A DNA stretch of 64,000 nt from Bhargavaea ullalensis (GCF_040545425.1 NZ_JBEPLW010000009.1), one strand, 5' to 3'. Shown: positions 1 to 9,236, counted from the stretch's first letter. Program-made: numbers and translations. Notes: generated by a model from the sequence alone, not told the origin.

Positions 1-25
1 CCTATCCTTAAGGGGGGGATAGGGG

Positions 26-2578
26 TTGCTGACCTATTTAAAAACAATTTTGCGGGAACGTTGGCCGCTTTTTCTGCTTGTAGTTCTTGTGCTCGGATTG
101 ATCAGTTCGGGATTTATGGCAAGCCGCTCGATGACAGACCGGATCATACTAAAGACAAGAGAAGACCTTCAGGACAATTGGCGCTATCAATATGACATTC
201 TTGTATTACCCGAGCAGTCACCAAAAATTGAAGGACTGGGTGAGGGATGGGTCGCTCCACAATCAACATTGGGAGGTTACGGCGGAATTTCACTAGATGA
301 TCTTCAAAAAGTCCGTGAACTTCCGGGAGTGGAGCTCGCGGCTCCGGTTTCATTGATTGGTTATGTGCCGATGGATACAATTGATGGATATTATGAATCT
401 GCACAATTTGGGGATTTCTTTCGAGTCGATCATGAAACCAGAGTTTATGATGGGTTATCAGAAAGAATTACTTCTAATAACCGCTATTTCACCCAGTACA
501 ATCAATATGGAGAAAAAGAAGAGGACATTTTATCTGATGCCTTTGCAGAGGAGGGCGGACTTAAAAATTTCATGCCTCCCGGCACCACATTTCGTCATCC
601 AAATGAATATATGTTGATAGGAGTCGATCCGGCTTCCGAGGAGGGTTTGTATTCATTATCAAATAGTTTGGAGAATGGAACGGATCTTCAAAATGTGCGT
701 TTAGAATATCAGCTTGGTGATCCGATTATTCCTCTTATCGTGTTGAAGGACCAGAAATATCAAGTGTCGGAGTCTTTGCAAGTATATAAAATCAATTTGC
801 CGAGTGACGTAGATGAGGAAGCATTTCTTGGCGGGCCACGCCGATACCTTGCGAATCTCCCCCATGAAATACTGGTGGATCTTTCAATCGAGCCGTTTTC
901 GGAGGAGTGGCGCAATCAAGATATTCAACTAGTTTTGCAAGGGGACAGCAACTTTTCATTTGAAGAGAAAAGCCCGAGTGTGGGGGAAATGGAATTGTAC
1001 CGATATTCTCCCATTCAATATACGGAAGCCGACACGATAGGGGGCACCATACCAACTGTCCATACTAAAAAAGTCATTGGTGAAACAAATATTCTCCATT
1101 CTGGTAAAAGCGCAGGCCTTCTCCGATACCGAGCGATGGAAGAAATAAAAGAAACCCAACCTTATGGTTTAAGAATCATTGATCTTTATGATACTGACCG
1201 GCTTATTCCAACCTACCAGGACAGTTGGCAACCCGGAGACCTTCTCGATCTCTATACCCCCCACCAGGCGATGATCATCGAAAATGGCGCGGGCGAGCCG
1301 ATTGATCCGACACCGCTTGTTCCGGTGCCATATAAGAACACTTACTACACAGGTGCGCCGGATGCCATCACTACGCTGGATGCAGCGGAATTCTTCTACG
1401 GGGATCGTCCTCCGATCTCTTCGATCCGCGTCTTAGTATCCGGAGTGGACGGACGATCGGCGGAGAGCCAGCGGAAGATTACGGAGACGGCGGAACGCAT
1501 TATGGAAGCGACGGGACACCGTGCAGAAATCATGCTGGGTTCTGCACTTGGAAAGGTCCATGTTGATCTGGATGCGGACGATGCTTCCCAGCCAGGTCTG
1601 ATCGAAGAAGCATGGAGAAAGTCAGGCGTCAGCTGGTCGATTGAGGAACAAGTGGAAGAGTCGAATCTTTTCTTATTTGGGTACCTCCTGATAATCGGCA
1701 CTGTGTTTTGTTTCACGGTTATCCGGCACAGTCTTCTCCGCCGGGTGTCCGAGTTTGCGATGCTGCGGTCGATCGGTTGGCCGAGGAAGCGGATTGTTTG
1801 GTCCCTTGTATTGGAAGCCGTTCTGCTCACCCTTCTCGGCACAGCGGTTCCGGTTGCGGTAAACGCGGCAACGCGCGAGGTTCCATGGCAACAGCTTTGG
1901 CCGATCCCGCTGATTTTGTTCGCGCTGGTGGGGCTCGGCTACGCGGCGGGCGCACGGCGGTCGCTCGGCGGCACGCCGCGCGCGGGACTGGAAGGCGAAG
2001 CGGGCGGAACGGCTGCGGGAGGAAGGGTGCCGATCCGTTCGATCCCGTCTTATGTGGTGAGCCAGATGCTTCGCCGTCCGGCGCGCTTCGGACTCCTGCT
2101 GCTGGTGATGGCGCTGACTTCATTTATGTCGATTTTATTTTTGGCAACAAAGCAGAGCCTGTCGGATTTCCTGTTCCTGAGCTTCCTCGGGGAAACGATC
2201 GACCTGGCGCTGGAAGGATATCAGATGGCGTTGCTCGTGACCGGCATGGTCCTCACGGCCGGCGTGGTCCTTCTCCTCCTCTGGCTGAACATTTCCGAGC
2301 GCCGGAGTGAATTTTATATTCTGCATGCCATCGGCTGGCCGGTCCGGCGCATCCGGAATTACCTGATCGCGGAATCCGCGGCCATCGGGCTTTTTGGCGC
2401 CGGGACCGGCACCTTGGCCGCCTGGCTGGCCGTGAATGCCCTGTCCGATCTGTCCCTGCCGGCCTGGACGTATCTCGCCGCGTTTCTCATCCCGGCCTTA
2501 GTGCTTGCCGTCTGGCCCGTTCCCGTCCTGGCCGCTCTGAGGGGACGGGGCATCACGAAAGGAAAACCGGCCGCATAA
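26..2578 (+). CDS. FtsX-type ABC exporter permease
   Basis: This is a predicted membrane permease of an ABC exporter of the MacB/LolC-FtsX type, acting with the ATPase encoded 12 bp downstream. One N-terminal membrane helix lies near residues 14-34, followed by about 500 residues of predicted extracytoplasmic domain. Two FtsX-like membrane modules follow, marked by the related motifs SEFAMLRSIGWP and SEFYILHAIGWP, each beside hydrophobic helices. The TTG start follows a strong G-rich ribosome site (AAGGGGGG), and an in-frame TAG lies just upstream, so the gene is complete. The first ~1.2 kb is visibly AT-rich while the rest is GC-rich like the neighbours, which suggests that the extracellular part was exchanged by recombination. 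The substrate cannot be told from sequence. Confidence 0.85.
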   Translation: MLTYLKTILRERWPLFLLVVLVLGLISSGFMASRSMTDRIILKTREDLQDNWRYQYDILVLPEQSPKIEGLGEGWVAPQSTLGGYGGISLDDLQKVRELPGVELAAPVSLIGYVPMDTIDGYYESAQFGDFFRVDHETRVYDGLSERITSNNRYFTQYNQYGEKEEDILSDAFAEEGGLKNFMPPGTTFRHPNEYMLIGVDPASEEGLYSLSNSLENGTDLQNVRLEYQLGDPIIPLIVLKDQKYQVSESLQVYKINLPSDVDEEAFLGGPRRYLANLPHEILVDLSIEPFSEEWRNQDIQLVLQGDSNFSFEEKSPSVGEMELYRYSPIQYTEADTIGGTIPTVHTKKVIGETNILHSGKSAGLLRYRAMEEIKETQPYGLRIIDLYDTDRLIPTYQDSWQPGDLLDLYTPHQAMIIENGAGEPIDPTPLVPVPYKNTYYTGAPDAITTLDAAEFFYGDRPPISSIRVLVSGVDGRSAESQRKITETAERIMEATGHRAEIMLGSALGKVHVDLDADDASQPGLIEEAWRKSGVSWSIEEQVEESNLFLFGYLLIIGTVFCFTVIRHSLLRRVSEFAMLRSIGWPRKRIVWSLVLEAVLLTLLGTAVPVAVNAATREVPWQQLWPIPLILFALVGLGYAAGARRSLGGTPRAGLEGEAGGTAAGGRVPIRSIPSYVVSQMLRRPARFGLLLLVMALTSFMSILFLATKQSLSDFLFLSFLGETIDLALEGYQMALLVTGMVLTAGVVLLLLWLNISERRSEFYILHAIGWPVRRIRNYLIAESAAIGLFGAGTGTLAAWLAVNALSDLSLPAWTYLAAFLIPALVLAVWPVPVLAALRGRGITKGKPAA

Positions 2579-2590
2579 GGAGAGAGTTGA

Positions 2591-3268
2591 ATGATTGAAC
2601 TGAAGAATGTAAGGAAGAGCTATCCGGACGGCAACAGCCGGGTCGAAGTGCTGCATGACGTTTCCTTTGAAATCGGCAAGGGACGCTATGCCGCCATCAC
2701 CGGTCCGTCGGGTTCTGGCAAATCGACGCTGCTTCACCTGATCGGCGGGCTCGAGCCTGCGGATACTGGGGAGATCAGGGTCGCCGGAAAGCCTGTGCAC
2801 CAAATGAACGATACGGAACTGGCCCGGCTCCGGCTTGAAGACGTCGGTTATGTTTTTCAGCAGTTTCAGCTTCTGCCGACAGCAACCGCGCTGGAAAACG
2901 TCATGATGCCGCTCTTGGCAACCAAGCCTCCGAAAGACTTGAAAGTCCGGGCAAAACAGGCGCTCGATCGTGTGGGGCTCGCCCACCGTGCCAGCCACCT
3001 GCCGTCCCGGATGTCAGGCGGCGAACAGCAGCGCACCGCCATTGCCCGCGCGCTGATCACGCAGCCGAAAATCATCCTGGCCGATGAACCGACCGGAAAC
3101 CTTGATACGGAAACCGGCAGCCGGATCATCAGCCTGCTGGAGGAAATCCACAGAGATGACGGCGCGACGATCGTGCTTATCACACACGACCCGTCTCTCG
3201 CCGAACGAGCAGAGGATCAGATTTATGTGAGGGATGGGAAGGCAGAGAAGATTATCGGGGTTCAGTGA
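2591..3268 (+). CDS. ABC transporter ATP-binding protein, LolD/MacB type
   Basis: This is the cytoplasmic ATPase partner of the permease just upstream, with a 12-bp gap and the site AGGAGAG between them. Visible motifs are Walker A GPSGSGKST near residue 40, the Q-loop in VFQQFQLLPT, the signature MSGGEQQR, Walker B IILADEPTGN and the H-loop ITHD. At 225 residues it has the usual length of the LolD/MacB/SalX subfamily, which powers FtsX-type permeases rather than substrate-binding-protein-dependent importers. Exported lipids, peptides or antibiotics are all possible, and no neighbouring two-component system is present to suggest bacitracin-type detoxification. Confidence 0.9.
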   Translation: MIELKNVRKSYPDGNSRVEVLHDVSFEIGKGRYAAITGPSGSGKSTLLHLIGGLEPADTGEIRVAGKPVHQMNDTELARLRLEDVGYVFQQFQLLPTATALENVMMPLLATKPPKDLKVRAKQALDRVGLAHRASHLPSRMSGGEQQRTAIARALITQPKIILADEPTGNLDTETGSRIISLLEEIHRDDGATIVLITHDPSLAERAEDQIYVRDGKAEKIIGVQ

Positions 3269-3366
3269 AGAGTGAACAAGTTAAACAAAATTGATTGAAT
3301 GACGGAGAGTGTTCTGGCTTTCCGACATCGGCCGCCGGGCAATCGACTGAAAACATGTAAAGGAGG

Positions 3367-3417
3367 GACGGGAGTGCGCCTTTGAGCAGGCCGCATTCCC
3401 GTCTCTTTATTCTTTTT
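3367..3417 (+). terminator. Intrinsic terminator of the ABC exporter operon
   Basis: A 12-bp stem (GACGGGAGTGCG paired with CGCATTCCCGTC, one G-T pair) is followed by TCTTTATTCTTTTT. It lies about 100 bp after the ATPase stop codon. Confidence 0.75.
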
Positions 3418-3455
3418 ACGGGTGTAACGCCACCCAATGTCTCCCCAGGAGCGAA

Positions 3456-3560
3456 GCATTGCTTTTATCAGAGTGAGCGTTATCTTTATCAGGCAAAACG
3501 TTATCTTTATCCGGAGAAGCGTTGCTTTTATCGGGCCGAGCGTTATCTTTATCCGCGGAA
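3456..3560. repeat. 21-bp tandem array A (5 units)
   Basis: Five consecutive units are each exactly 21 bp. Each has a conserved core CGTTATCTTTATC (CATTGCTTTTATC or CGTTGCTTTTATC in units 1 and 4) and a variable tail of about 7 bp. The array starts 39 bp after the exporter terminator. It makes up most of the interesting part of the 498-bp gene-free stretch between the ABC operon and the next small gene. The rest of that stretch (3561-3766) shows only a possible promoter near TGTTAAGAT at 3737-3745. The core is the reverse complement of the core of the array at 44415-44498. Confidence 0.85.
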
Positions 3561-3766
3561 TTGACGAGATCCACAACGTTTCATCAACGCTCCACCAAAA
3601 ATCCTAAACCTGGAGTATCCATAGAGCATTCATGGCTGTTCGATAGATCCTGGGAGGGGGCCGACCCCCGCTGATCACGAACTGCTCCTCCCGCCCTCAT
3701 TTGTCTGAAATATTCTAACAGATCAATGAAAAGATATGTTAAGATGATGGAAAGGGAGTGGGTGCC

Positions 3767-3970
3767 ATGATTGAACTCAGTTTCCGGAACCCGAAAGTTC
3801 GGGTGTACGTCTATACTGCGATTCCGGCAGCCCTATTGATGATCTTGCTTTACTTGCAATCAAGGCCCGGTCCGGCGTTCGCCATGATGGCCGGGTGGCA
3901 GGTGCTTTTCTTCGGATGGCTGTTCCTGGACAGACGGCGTGCCGGAGCCCATCGGAAAACGGACGGCTAG
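3767..3970 (+). CDS. Small membrane protein, unknown function
   Basis: This is a 67-residue protein with two predicted membrane helices (about residues 13-30 and 38-54) and a basic tail (DRRRAGAHRK). I do not recognise a family. The ATG at 3767 was chosen over the in-frame GTG at 3758 because the ribosome site AAAGGGAG would overlap the GTG and stands 8 bp before the ATG. It is convergent with the DUF2892-type gene, with only about 30 bp between the stop codons. Confidence 0.6.
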   Translation: MIELSFRNPKVRVYVYTAIPAALLMILLYLQSRPGPAFAMMAGWQVLFFGWLFLDRRRAGAHRKTDG

Positions 3971-4000
3971 AGGCCGTCCGTTCAGGTGCGAAGCTTTGAT

Positions 4001-4423
4001 TCAGATCGATTGCATCGGGTCTTTTTTCTTTTCTGAGGAAGAAGACGGGCTGTTTTGTCCGGAACTCTGCCCGGTTGCCCCGTCGTTGCCGCCGTGCAGA
4101 AATGCCTGGATCATTGAGCCGGAGTCGCCCGATGAGGATCCGCCGTCCGAGCTTTCGGAAACCGACGCTTCCGGGAGCGCGCCGCCGCTCACTTCGGGCC
4201 GCATGAGAGATTCGGCGCCGCCGTTCATCATCTCTTTCATCGGGCAGTAGCGGGCGATGCCTTCCGCCGCTTTGCAGGCGCCGAACAGGACGAGGAGCGG
4301 ACCGGCCGTTTCATCGGGTCTGCGGATCATGCGCACGGTGCCCCAGGCGAGCATCGCCATCCCCGAGCCGAACCGCATGTACGCGCTTTTCGTGCCGATG
4401 TTGATCGTTTGGTCGTTCATCAT
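4001..4423 (-). CDS. DUF2892 (YgaP-like) membrane protein with Ser-rich tail
   Basis: The N-terminal ~70 residues match the small DUF2892 membrane domain: NIGTKSAYMRFGSGMAML at the start, a second hydrophobic segment, and the family-typical CPMKE after it. The remaining ~70 residues are low-complexity and rich in Ser, Gly and Glu (for example SSDGGSSSGDSGS), ending in a charged KKK region; such tails are not part of the domain. The ribosome site GGAAAGG precedes the ATG. The gene is divergent from yerA. Function is unknown; the family is only known as a two-helix membrane domain, sometimes fused to rhodanese. Confidence 0.7.
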   Translation of the reverse strand: MMNDQTINIGTKSAYMRFGSGMAMLAWGTVRMIRRPDETAGPLLVLFGACKAAEGIARYCPMKEMMNGGAESLMRPEVSGGALPEASVSESSDGGSSSGDSGSMIQAFLHGGNDGATGQSSGQNSPSSSSEKKKDPMQSI

Positions 4424-4439
4424 TCATTCACCTTTCCGT

Positions 4440-4468
4440 ACGCGCAGAGGGACTGCGCGTCTTTTTTT
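4440..4468 (+). terminator. Intrinsic terminator placed before yerA
   Basis: The perfect 8-bp stem ACGCGCAG/CTGCGCGT with a 5-nt loop is followed by CTTTTTTT. It points rightward but lies between two divergent genes, so it would stop transcription arriving antisense through the DUF2892 gene before it enters yerA, or it acts as an attenuator if yerA has an upstream start. A likely yerA -10 (GATAAGAT, 4482-4489) lies beyond it. Confidence 0.8.
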
Positions 4469-4521
4469 CGCTTTCACACTGTGATAAGATAAAGCAAGCA
4501 GAGAGACAGGGGGAACGAACG

Positions 4522-6252
4522 ATGGCTCATTCACCATGGAAAATCCACGAGCTCCGCAGACAGGCCGAGGTCATCGACGGCAAGCGGGCACCGGAACTCG
4601 TCATTCAAAACGCGACGTACCTCCACGGGATCCTGAAAAAGTGGATCGAGGGCAACATCTGGGTATCGGGCGAACGGATCATCTACGCCGGTCCCGACCT
4701 TCCGAAAAACACAGACGGCACGGAATTCATGGACGCCTCCGGAAAAGTGATTGTGCCGGGCTATATCGAGCCGCATGTCCACCCGTTCCAGCTTTATAAT
4801 CCCCTCACGTTTGCGGATTATGCGGCAAGACGGGGAACGACGACGTTCATCGCAGACAACAGCGTGCTGTTTTTGTCGATGGAAAACTGGAAAGCGTTTG
4901 CAATCCTCGACCAGCTCAAGGAATTGCCGTTTTCCTTCTACTGGTGGGCGAGGTTTGATTCGCAGACCCAGCTCGACCGGGAAGAGGAATTGTACACGAA
5001 CCAGTCGGTCGGCGAATGGATCGCCCGCCCGGATGTCCTCATGGGCGGGGAACTGACCGCGTGGCCGCGACTGGTCGCGGGCGACGATCAGATGCTTCTC
5101 TGGATCCAGCAGGCAAAGGAATCCGGCATGAAAGTGGAAGGCCATTTCCCGGGCGCTTCAGCCCGGACGCTCGCCCGGCTCAAGCTGCTCGGTGCAGACG
5201 GCGATCACGAAGCGATGACGATCGAAGAAGTCGAAAACCGGCTCCTGCACGGTTATGCGGTGACGCTCCGGTATTCATCGATCCGTCCCGACCTGCCGGA
5301 TCTCCTGAAAGGGATCCTTGAGCGGGAACTCGACGTGTTCGACCAGCTCATGATGACGACCGACGGCTCAACACCCGGCTTCCACGAGGACGGCGTCATG
5401 GACAAATGCATCCGGGTGGCGCTCCAAGCGGGCGTGAAGCCGGAAGATGCGTACGCGATGGCTACATACAATATTGCCCGTTATTACGACATGGACGACC
5501 TGCACGGACTCATTGCGACCGGCCGATATGCGAACTTGAACTTCCTGGAAAGCCCGGAAAACCCGGTGCCGACCGATGTTCTCTCAAAGGGCGTCTGGCT
5601 GCGCCGGGACGGGCAGGACACCGAACCGTTCGAGAATATCGACTGGTCATGGCTGGAGCCATTCAATGTGCCGTATGAACTCGACGACGGTGATTTCCAG
5701 TTCTCCTTCCCGTTCGGCATCGAGATGGTGAACGACGTCATCACGAAACCGTACAGCGTCGACGTCGATCCGTCCGACCAGCGGCTTCCGGCCGGGCAAG
5801 ACCAAAGTTTCCTCATCCTGATCGACCGGAACGGCAAATGGCGGGTGAACACGCTCATCAAAGGATTTGCCGACAATGTTCAGGGATTCGCCTCGTCTTA
5901 TTCAAGCACCGGCGACATCATCATGATCGGAAAAAACGCCGCAGACATGAAACTCGCATTCGACCGGATGAAGGAAATCGGGGGCGGCCTCGTGCTTGCG
6001 GAAAACGGGGAAGTCGTCGCGGAACTTCCGCTCGGCCTGGGCGGTGTCCTGTCGGCCAAGCCGATGAGGGAACTCATGGAAGAAGAGAGCTCGATCAAGA
6101 CTGAACTGCGGGCGCGCGGCTACAAGCACGGCGACGCGGTCTACACGCTCCTGTTCCTCATGTCGACGCACCTTCCGTACGTCCGCATCACCCAAAAAGG
6201 GATCTACGACGTCATGAACCGAAAAGTCCTGTTCCCGTCGCTCATGCGCTGA
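4522..6252 (+). CDS. yerA: Adenine deaminase-like amidohydrolase YerA
   Basis: A 576-residue member of the adenine deaminase (AdeC) group of metal-dependent amidohydrolases. The metal-binding segment YIEPHVHPFQ is present near residue 88, as is TTDGSTPGFHEDG, which carries the later metal or catalytic residues, and the C-terminal part resembles the adenine deaminase C-terminal domain. It sits at the start of the yerA-yerB-yerC block exactly as in B. subtilis, where this paralogue has no proven adenine deaminase activity, so the substrate should be left open. The ribosome site AGGGGGAACGAACG precedes the ATG. Confidence 0.85.
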   Translation: MAHSPWKIHELRRQAEVIDGKRAPELVIQNATYLHGILKKWIEGNIWVSGERIIYAGPDLPKNTDGTEFMDASGKVIVPGYIEPHVHPFQLYNPLTFADYAARRGTTTFIADNSVLFLSMENWKAFAILDQLKELPFSFYWWARFDSQTQLDREEELYTNQSVGEWIARPDVLMGGELTAWPRLVAGDDQMLLWIQQAKESGMKVEGHFPGASARTLARLKLLGADGDHEAMTIEEVENRLLHGYAVTLRYSSIRPDLPDLLKGILERELDVFDQLMMTTDGSTPGFHEDGVMDKCIRVALQAGVKPEDAYAMATYNIARYYDMDDLHGLIATGRYANLNFLESPENPVPTDVLSKGVWLRRDGQDTEPFENIDWSWLEPFNVPYELDDGDFQFSFPFGIEMVNDVITKPYSVDVDPSDQRLPAGQDQSFLILIDRNGKWRVNTLIKGFADNVQGFASSYSSTGDIIMIGKNAADMKLAFDRMKEIGGGLVLAENGEVVAELPLGLGGVLSAKPMRELMEEESSIKTELRARGYKHGDAVYTLLFLMSTHLPYVRITQKGIYDVMNRKVLFPSLMR

Positions 6253-6305
6253 CCGGACGAGGACATAGACTTAGAGAGAGAAGCATTTAGGGGGATATGA
6301 ATACA

Positions 6306-7379
6306 ATGAGAACACGCTGGATGCCGGCGCTTGCCGCGCTGGTCCTCCTGGCGGGGTGCCAGGACAAAGGCGGGGAGGCGGCGGATCCCGGAAGTCCCGC
6401 GGCACCGGGGGAAACGGCCGCCGAGTCATCGGATCTGGACCGGCCGGAACTTGAATCCGCCGGCGTCATCAAGGAACACGCCTATACCGCACCGTACACG
6501 GGGCTCGGCATGGCGGAAAGTCCGGACATGCGCCCCGTGCTCGTGACGATCAACAACCACCCGAAAGCCCGTCCTCAGTCGGGTCTAGCCGAAGCAGACG
6601 TCGTGTATGAGATGCTCGCCGAAGGGGAGATCACTCGTCTGCTCGCACTGTATCAGTCGAAACTGCCCGAGAAAATCGGCCCGGTCCGCAGTGCACGGGA
6701 CTACTTCGTCGGGCTGGCCGGCGCGCACGATGCACTCTACATCGCGCACGGCTACAGCCCCGATGCCCAGGCGATGCTCGAGACCGGGGCGGTCGACCAC
6801 CTGAACGGCATGAGGTACGACGGTACACTGTTCAAGCGCTCATCCGACCGGGTGGCGCCGCACAACTCCTATATATCCAAAGACGCCGTACGGAACGGCG
6901 CGGACCAGAACGGATTCCGGATGAAGATCGGGTCTGACCCCGGCTGGCGGTTCGGCGAGGAGCCGGCAGTGTCGGCCGGGTCCGCCGGAACGATCGAGGT
7001 TTCGTACGGACGTGATCCGGCGTTTGAAAGCCATTACTCATTCGACCCGCACGCAGGAACGTACTCCCGTTCGACCGGAGGCACCGCCACGGCAGATGCC
7101 GAATCAGGCGAGGAACCGGCGCTGGCTAACATCCTCGTTCTCGAAGCCCCGCACCGGATCATCGACGATAAAGGCCGCCGGGCGATCGACTTCGGCGCCG
7201 GCGGAGCGGCCGCCGTCTTCCGCGGAGGACAGGTATTCGAAACGGAATGGCAGAGCCGGGACGGCGTGCCGACCGTCATGGACGGCAGCCTCCCGTTCCC
7301 GCTTGCACCCGGCAAGACGTGGATCCACATCGTGCCGGACTCGCCGGGCATGGAGGACAGCGTCAGCTACACACCATAA
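6306..7379 (+). CDS. yerB: YerB-like lipoprotein (DUF3048)
   Basis: This is an exported lipoprotein of the DUF3048 family. The signal peptide ends in the lipobox LLAGC, giving a lipidated Cys about 17 residues in. The conserved DUF3048 core follows, with PVLVTINNHPKARPQSGL, a stretch ending KIGPVRSARDYFVGLA, and the C-terminal DUF3048 part. An acidic, Ala/Gly-rich linker separates the lipid anchor from the core. ATG 6306 is preferred because the G-rich ribosome site (TTAGGGGG) is only 2 bp from the alternative in-frame ATG at 6297. It is the second gene of the yerA-yerB-yerC group; in B. subtilis it is a membrane lipoprotein of unknown role. Confidence 0.85.
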   Translation: MRTRWMPALAALVLLAGCQDKGGEAADPGSPAAPGETAAESSDLDRPELESAGVIKEHAYTAPYTGLGMAESPDMRPVLVTINNHPKARPQSGLAEADVVYEMLAEGEITRLLALYQSKLPEKIGPVRSARDYFVGLAGAHDALYIAHGYSPDAQAMLETGAVDHLNGMRYDGTLFKRSSDRVAPHNSYISKDAVRNGADQNGFRMKIGSDPGWRFGEEPAVSAGSAGTIEVSYGRDPAFESHYSFDPHAGTYSRSTGGTATADAESGEEPALANILVLEAPHRIIDDKGRRAIDFGAGGAAAVFRGGQVFETEWQSRDGVPTVMDGSLPFPLAPGKTWIHIVPDSPGMEDSVSYTP

Positions 7380-7409
7380 TTTCATCCAAAAATAAAGGAG
7401 GGACCGCCC

Positions 7410-7712
7410 GTGGCACTCGAAAAACTACGCGGACCGCAGACCGATGCCCTGTTTGAAGCCATACTGGAACTGCGCGATCTCGATGAATGCTACCGGTTCT
7501 TCGACGACCTCGCGACGATCAGCGAGATCCAGTCGCTTTCCCAGCGGCTCAACGTCGCCCGCATGCTCAAAAAAGGCTACACGTACGAAAACATCAAAAA
7601 CGAAACCGGCGCCTCCACCGCCACCATCTCCCGCGTCCGCCGCTGCTTCGACTACGGCTCTGGCGGCTACAACGAGATCCTGAGCCGGATGGGCGAGGAG
7701 GAAGGGGATTGA
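7410..7712 (+). CDS. yerC: YerC/YecD family TrpR-like DNA-binding protein
   Basis: This is a 100-residue helical protein of the YerC/YecD family, related to the TrpR repressor fold. The segment from LATISEIQSLSQRLNVARML to ENIKNETGASTATISRVRR reads as the paired helices and helix-turn-helix. The GTG start is preceded by AAAGGAGGG at a good distance. The stop overlaps the next start (TTGA), so translation of the next gene is probably coupled. No tryptophan genes are nearby and the family's ligand is not known. Confidence 0.85.
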   Translation: MALEKLRGPQTDALFEAILELRDLDECYRFFDDLATISEIQSLSQRLNVARMLKKGYTYENIKNETGASTATISRVRRCFDYGSGGYNEILSRMGEEEGD

Positions 7713-8281
7713 ACTTCCCCGCAGCAAAACGGCTGGCCGCCTTCATGACACAATTCCCGGGAGTGGACCTGCTCCCGGGTTTTCACGTTCACTGGCCGGA
7801 AACGGTTCACATTCCGCTCAACCAAGGACTGGACCCGTTCAGGGAGGACGGCAGGACCGATCCGGAATACTTTGAGGAAGTGTCCCGGCGAGCCGTCCGA
7901 GTGCTCGAAAAAGAAATGGGACCGGAAGACGAACTCCTCCTCGTCCTGAACGGCTACCCCGGACGTCCAGGCGTGATCCCAAAATACCTGAAACACCCCG
8001 AACTGAAATACCGCATGGACTCCCGGCAAACCATCTGGCCCGACGGTGAGGATCGAATTCCGGTCACCCGGCTCATCCTTCCGTGCAGGGCGGAAGACAT
8101 CCGCTGGCGCCCGCTCCTGCTTGCGATATCCGGCCAAGACTTTGGCCGGCATCCGCAACTGCGCAAAGCCGGCAGTGTGTACCCGCCGGATGTGTTTGTG
8201 TTGAATGAGACAAAGCGGACGATTTTTCATATGTATGACGACCGGGGATGTGATCTCTCGAGAGTGGAGAGACGATGTTAG
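7709..8281 (+). CDS. DUF3885 domain protein
   Basis: A 190-residue protein whose features match DUF3885: an N-terminal GFHVHWPETVHIPL, the segment SRRAVRVLEKEMGPEDELLLVLNG and the characteristic end IFHMYDDRGCDL. I chose the TTG at 7709 because it follows an excellent GAGGAGGAAGGGG site inside the end of yerC and gives a protein of normal domain length; no ATG fits. This TTG start overlaps the yerC stop. Function is unknown in the family. Confidence 0.7.
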   Translation: MNFPAAKRLAAFMTQFPGVDLLPGFHVHWPETVHIPLNQGLDPFREDGRTDPEYFEEVSRRAVRVLEKEMGPEDELLLVLNGYPGRPGVIPKYLKHPELKYRMDSRQTIWPDGEDRIPVTRLILPCRAEDIRWRPLLLAISGQDFGRHPQLRKAGSVYPPDVFVLNETKRTIFHMYDDRGCDLSRVERRC

Positions 8282-8373
8282 CATTGTAAAATGAAATTGG
8301 CGGGGTTTAAGTGAAGTTGCCTGCTACTCATTTCAGCAATAGTCACTAACATAATAAAAAGGAGGTCTCTTGC

Positions 8374-9117
8374 ATGAACGTAGATCAATATTTAAAACGG
8401 ATTGGTGTAAAAGACTCCGGGACTGGAGACTTGGAACTGCTTAGTCGACTCCAGGAACAGCACCTGCTCCACATTCCTTTCGAAAACCTCGACGTGATGC
8501 GCAAAGTGCCGATCGGGCTGGATCCCGCCGGTTATTACGAAAAGATCATCGGGAATCATCGCGGTGGTTTTTGCTATGAGCTGAACGGCCTGTTCCATTG
8601 GCTGTTGACCGAAATTGGCTACCAAACGCGCCTGATCTCGGCGACGGTGATGCGGCCGGATGGAACTTGGGCGATGGAAAGAAGCCATGCAGCACAGATC
8701 GTTGAGCTGGACGGGCCGTACCTGGTCGATGTCGGTTTCGGAGATTCGGCCCGCGTGCCGCTTCCGCTGACCGGTGAAGAGAAAGAGGATGTCAGCGGGA
8801 CGTACCGGGCACTTGAGACGGAAGAGGGCCTTTACGAACTGCAGCGGAAAGAGGAAGCCAGTTGGCGGACGCTGCTCCGGTTTGATTTGTCTGCGAAAGC
8901 TTTGCCGGATTTCGAAGCGGCGTGCCGGTTCAACCAAACGTCGCCTGATTCGAATTTCACACAGAAAGAGATTGTGACCATTGCGACGCCTGATGGGCGG
9001 CTGACTCTGTCGGGCAATTCTCTGACGATCAGCCGGAACGGGGAAAAGGACACGGTCTCGATCACGGACGAGGAACGGGCCGCGATTCTTGAACGGGACT
9101 TCGGCATCCGGCTTTGA
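8374..9117 (+). CDS. Arylamine N-acetyltransferase
   Basis: This is a cytoplasmic acetyl-CoA-dependent arylamine/arylhydrazine N-acetyltransferase of 247 residues. The catalytic triad is readable: Cys67 in RGGFCYELN, His105 in RSHAAQIV and Asp119 in YLVDVGFGD. The family-typical IPFENLDV appears near residue 34. The AAGGAGG site precedes the ATG. It stands alone between the yerC pair and a strong bidirectional terminator. The natural substrate in Bacillales is not known. Confidence 0.9.
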   Translation: MNVDQYLKRIGVKDSGTGDLELLSRLQEQHLLHIPFENLDVMRKVPIGLDPAGYYEKIIGNHRGGFCYELNGLFHWLLTEIGYQTRLISATVMRPDGTWAMERSHAAQIVELDGPYLVDVGFGDSARVPLPLTGEEKEDVSGTYRALETEEGLYELQRKEEASWRTLLRFDLSAKALPDFEAACRFNQTSPDSNFTQKEIVTIATPDGRLTLSGNSLTISRNGEKDTVSITDEERAAILERDFGIRL

Positions 9118-9149
9118 TTTCGTTGATGCAGATGTCCAATCAGCGAGCT

Positions 9150-9177
9150 AAAAAACCGGCGGATTGCCGGTTTTTTT
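9150..9177. terminator. Bidirectional intrinsic terminator
   Basis: AAAAAACCGGC, loop GGATT, then GCCGGTTTTTTT. The A and T runs on either side let it act in both directions; here it follows the acetyltransferase gene. Confidence 0.85.
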
Positions 9178-9236
9178 AGTTTTCGAGACGGAATCCTGTT
9201 TTAATAGAGACAGACTACTCGAAGGGGGACTGAACA

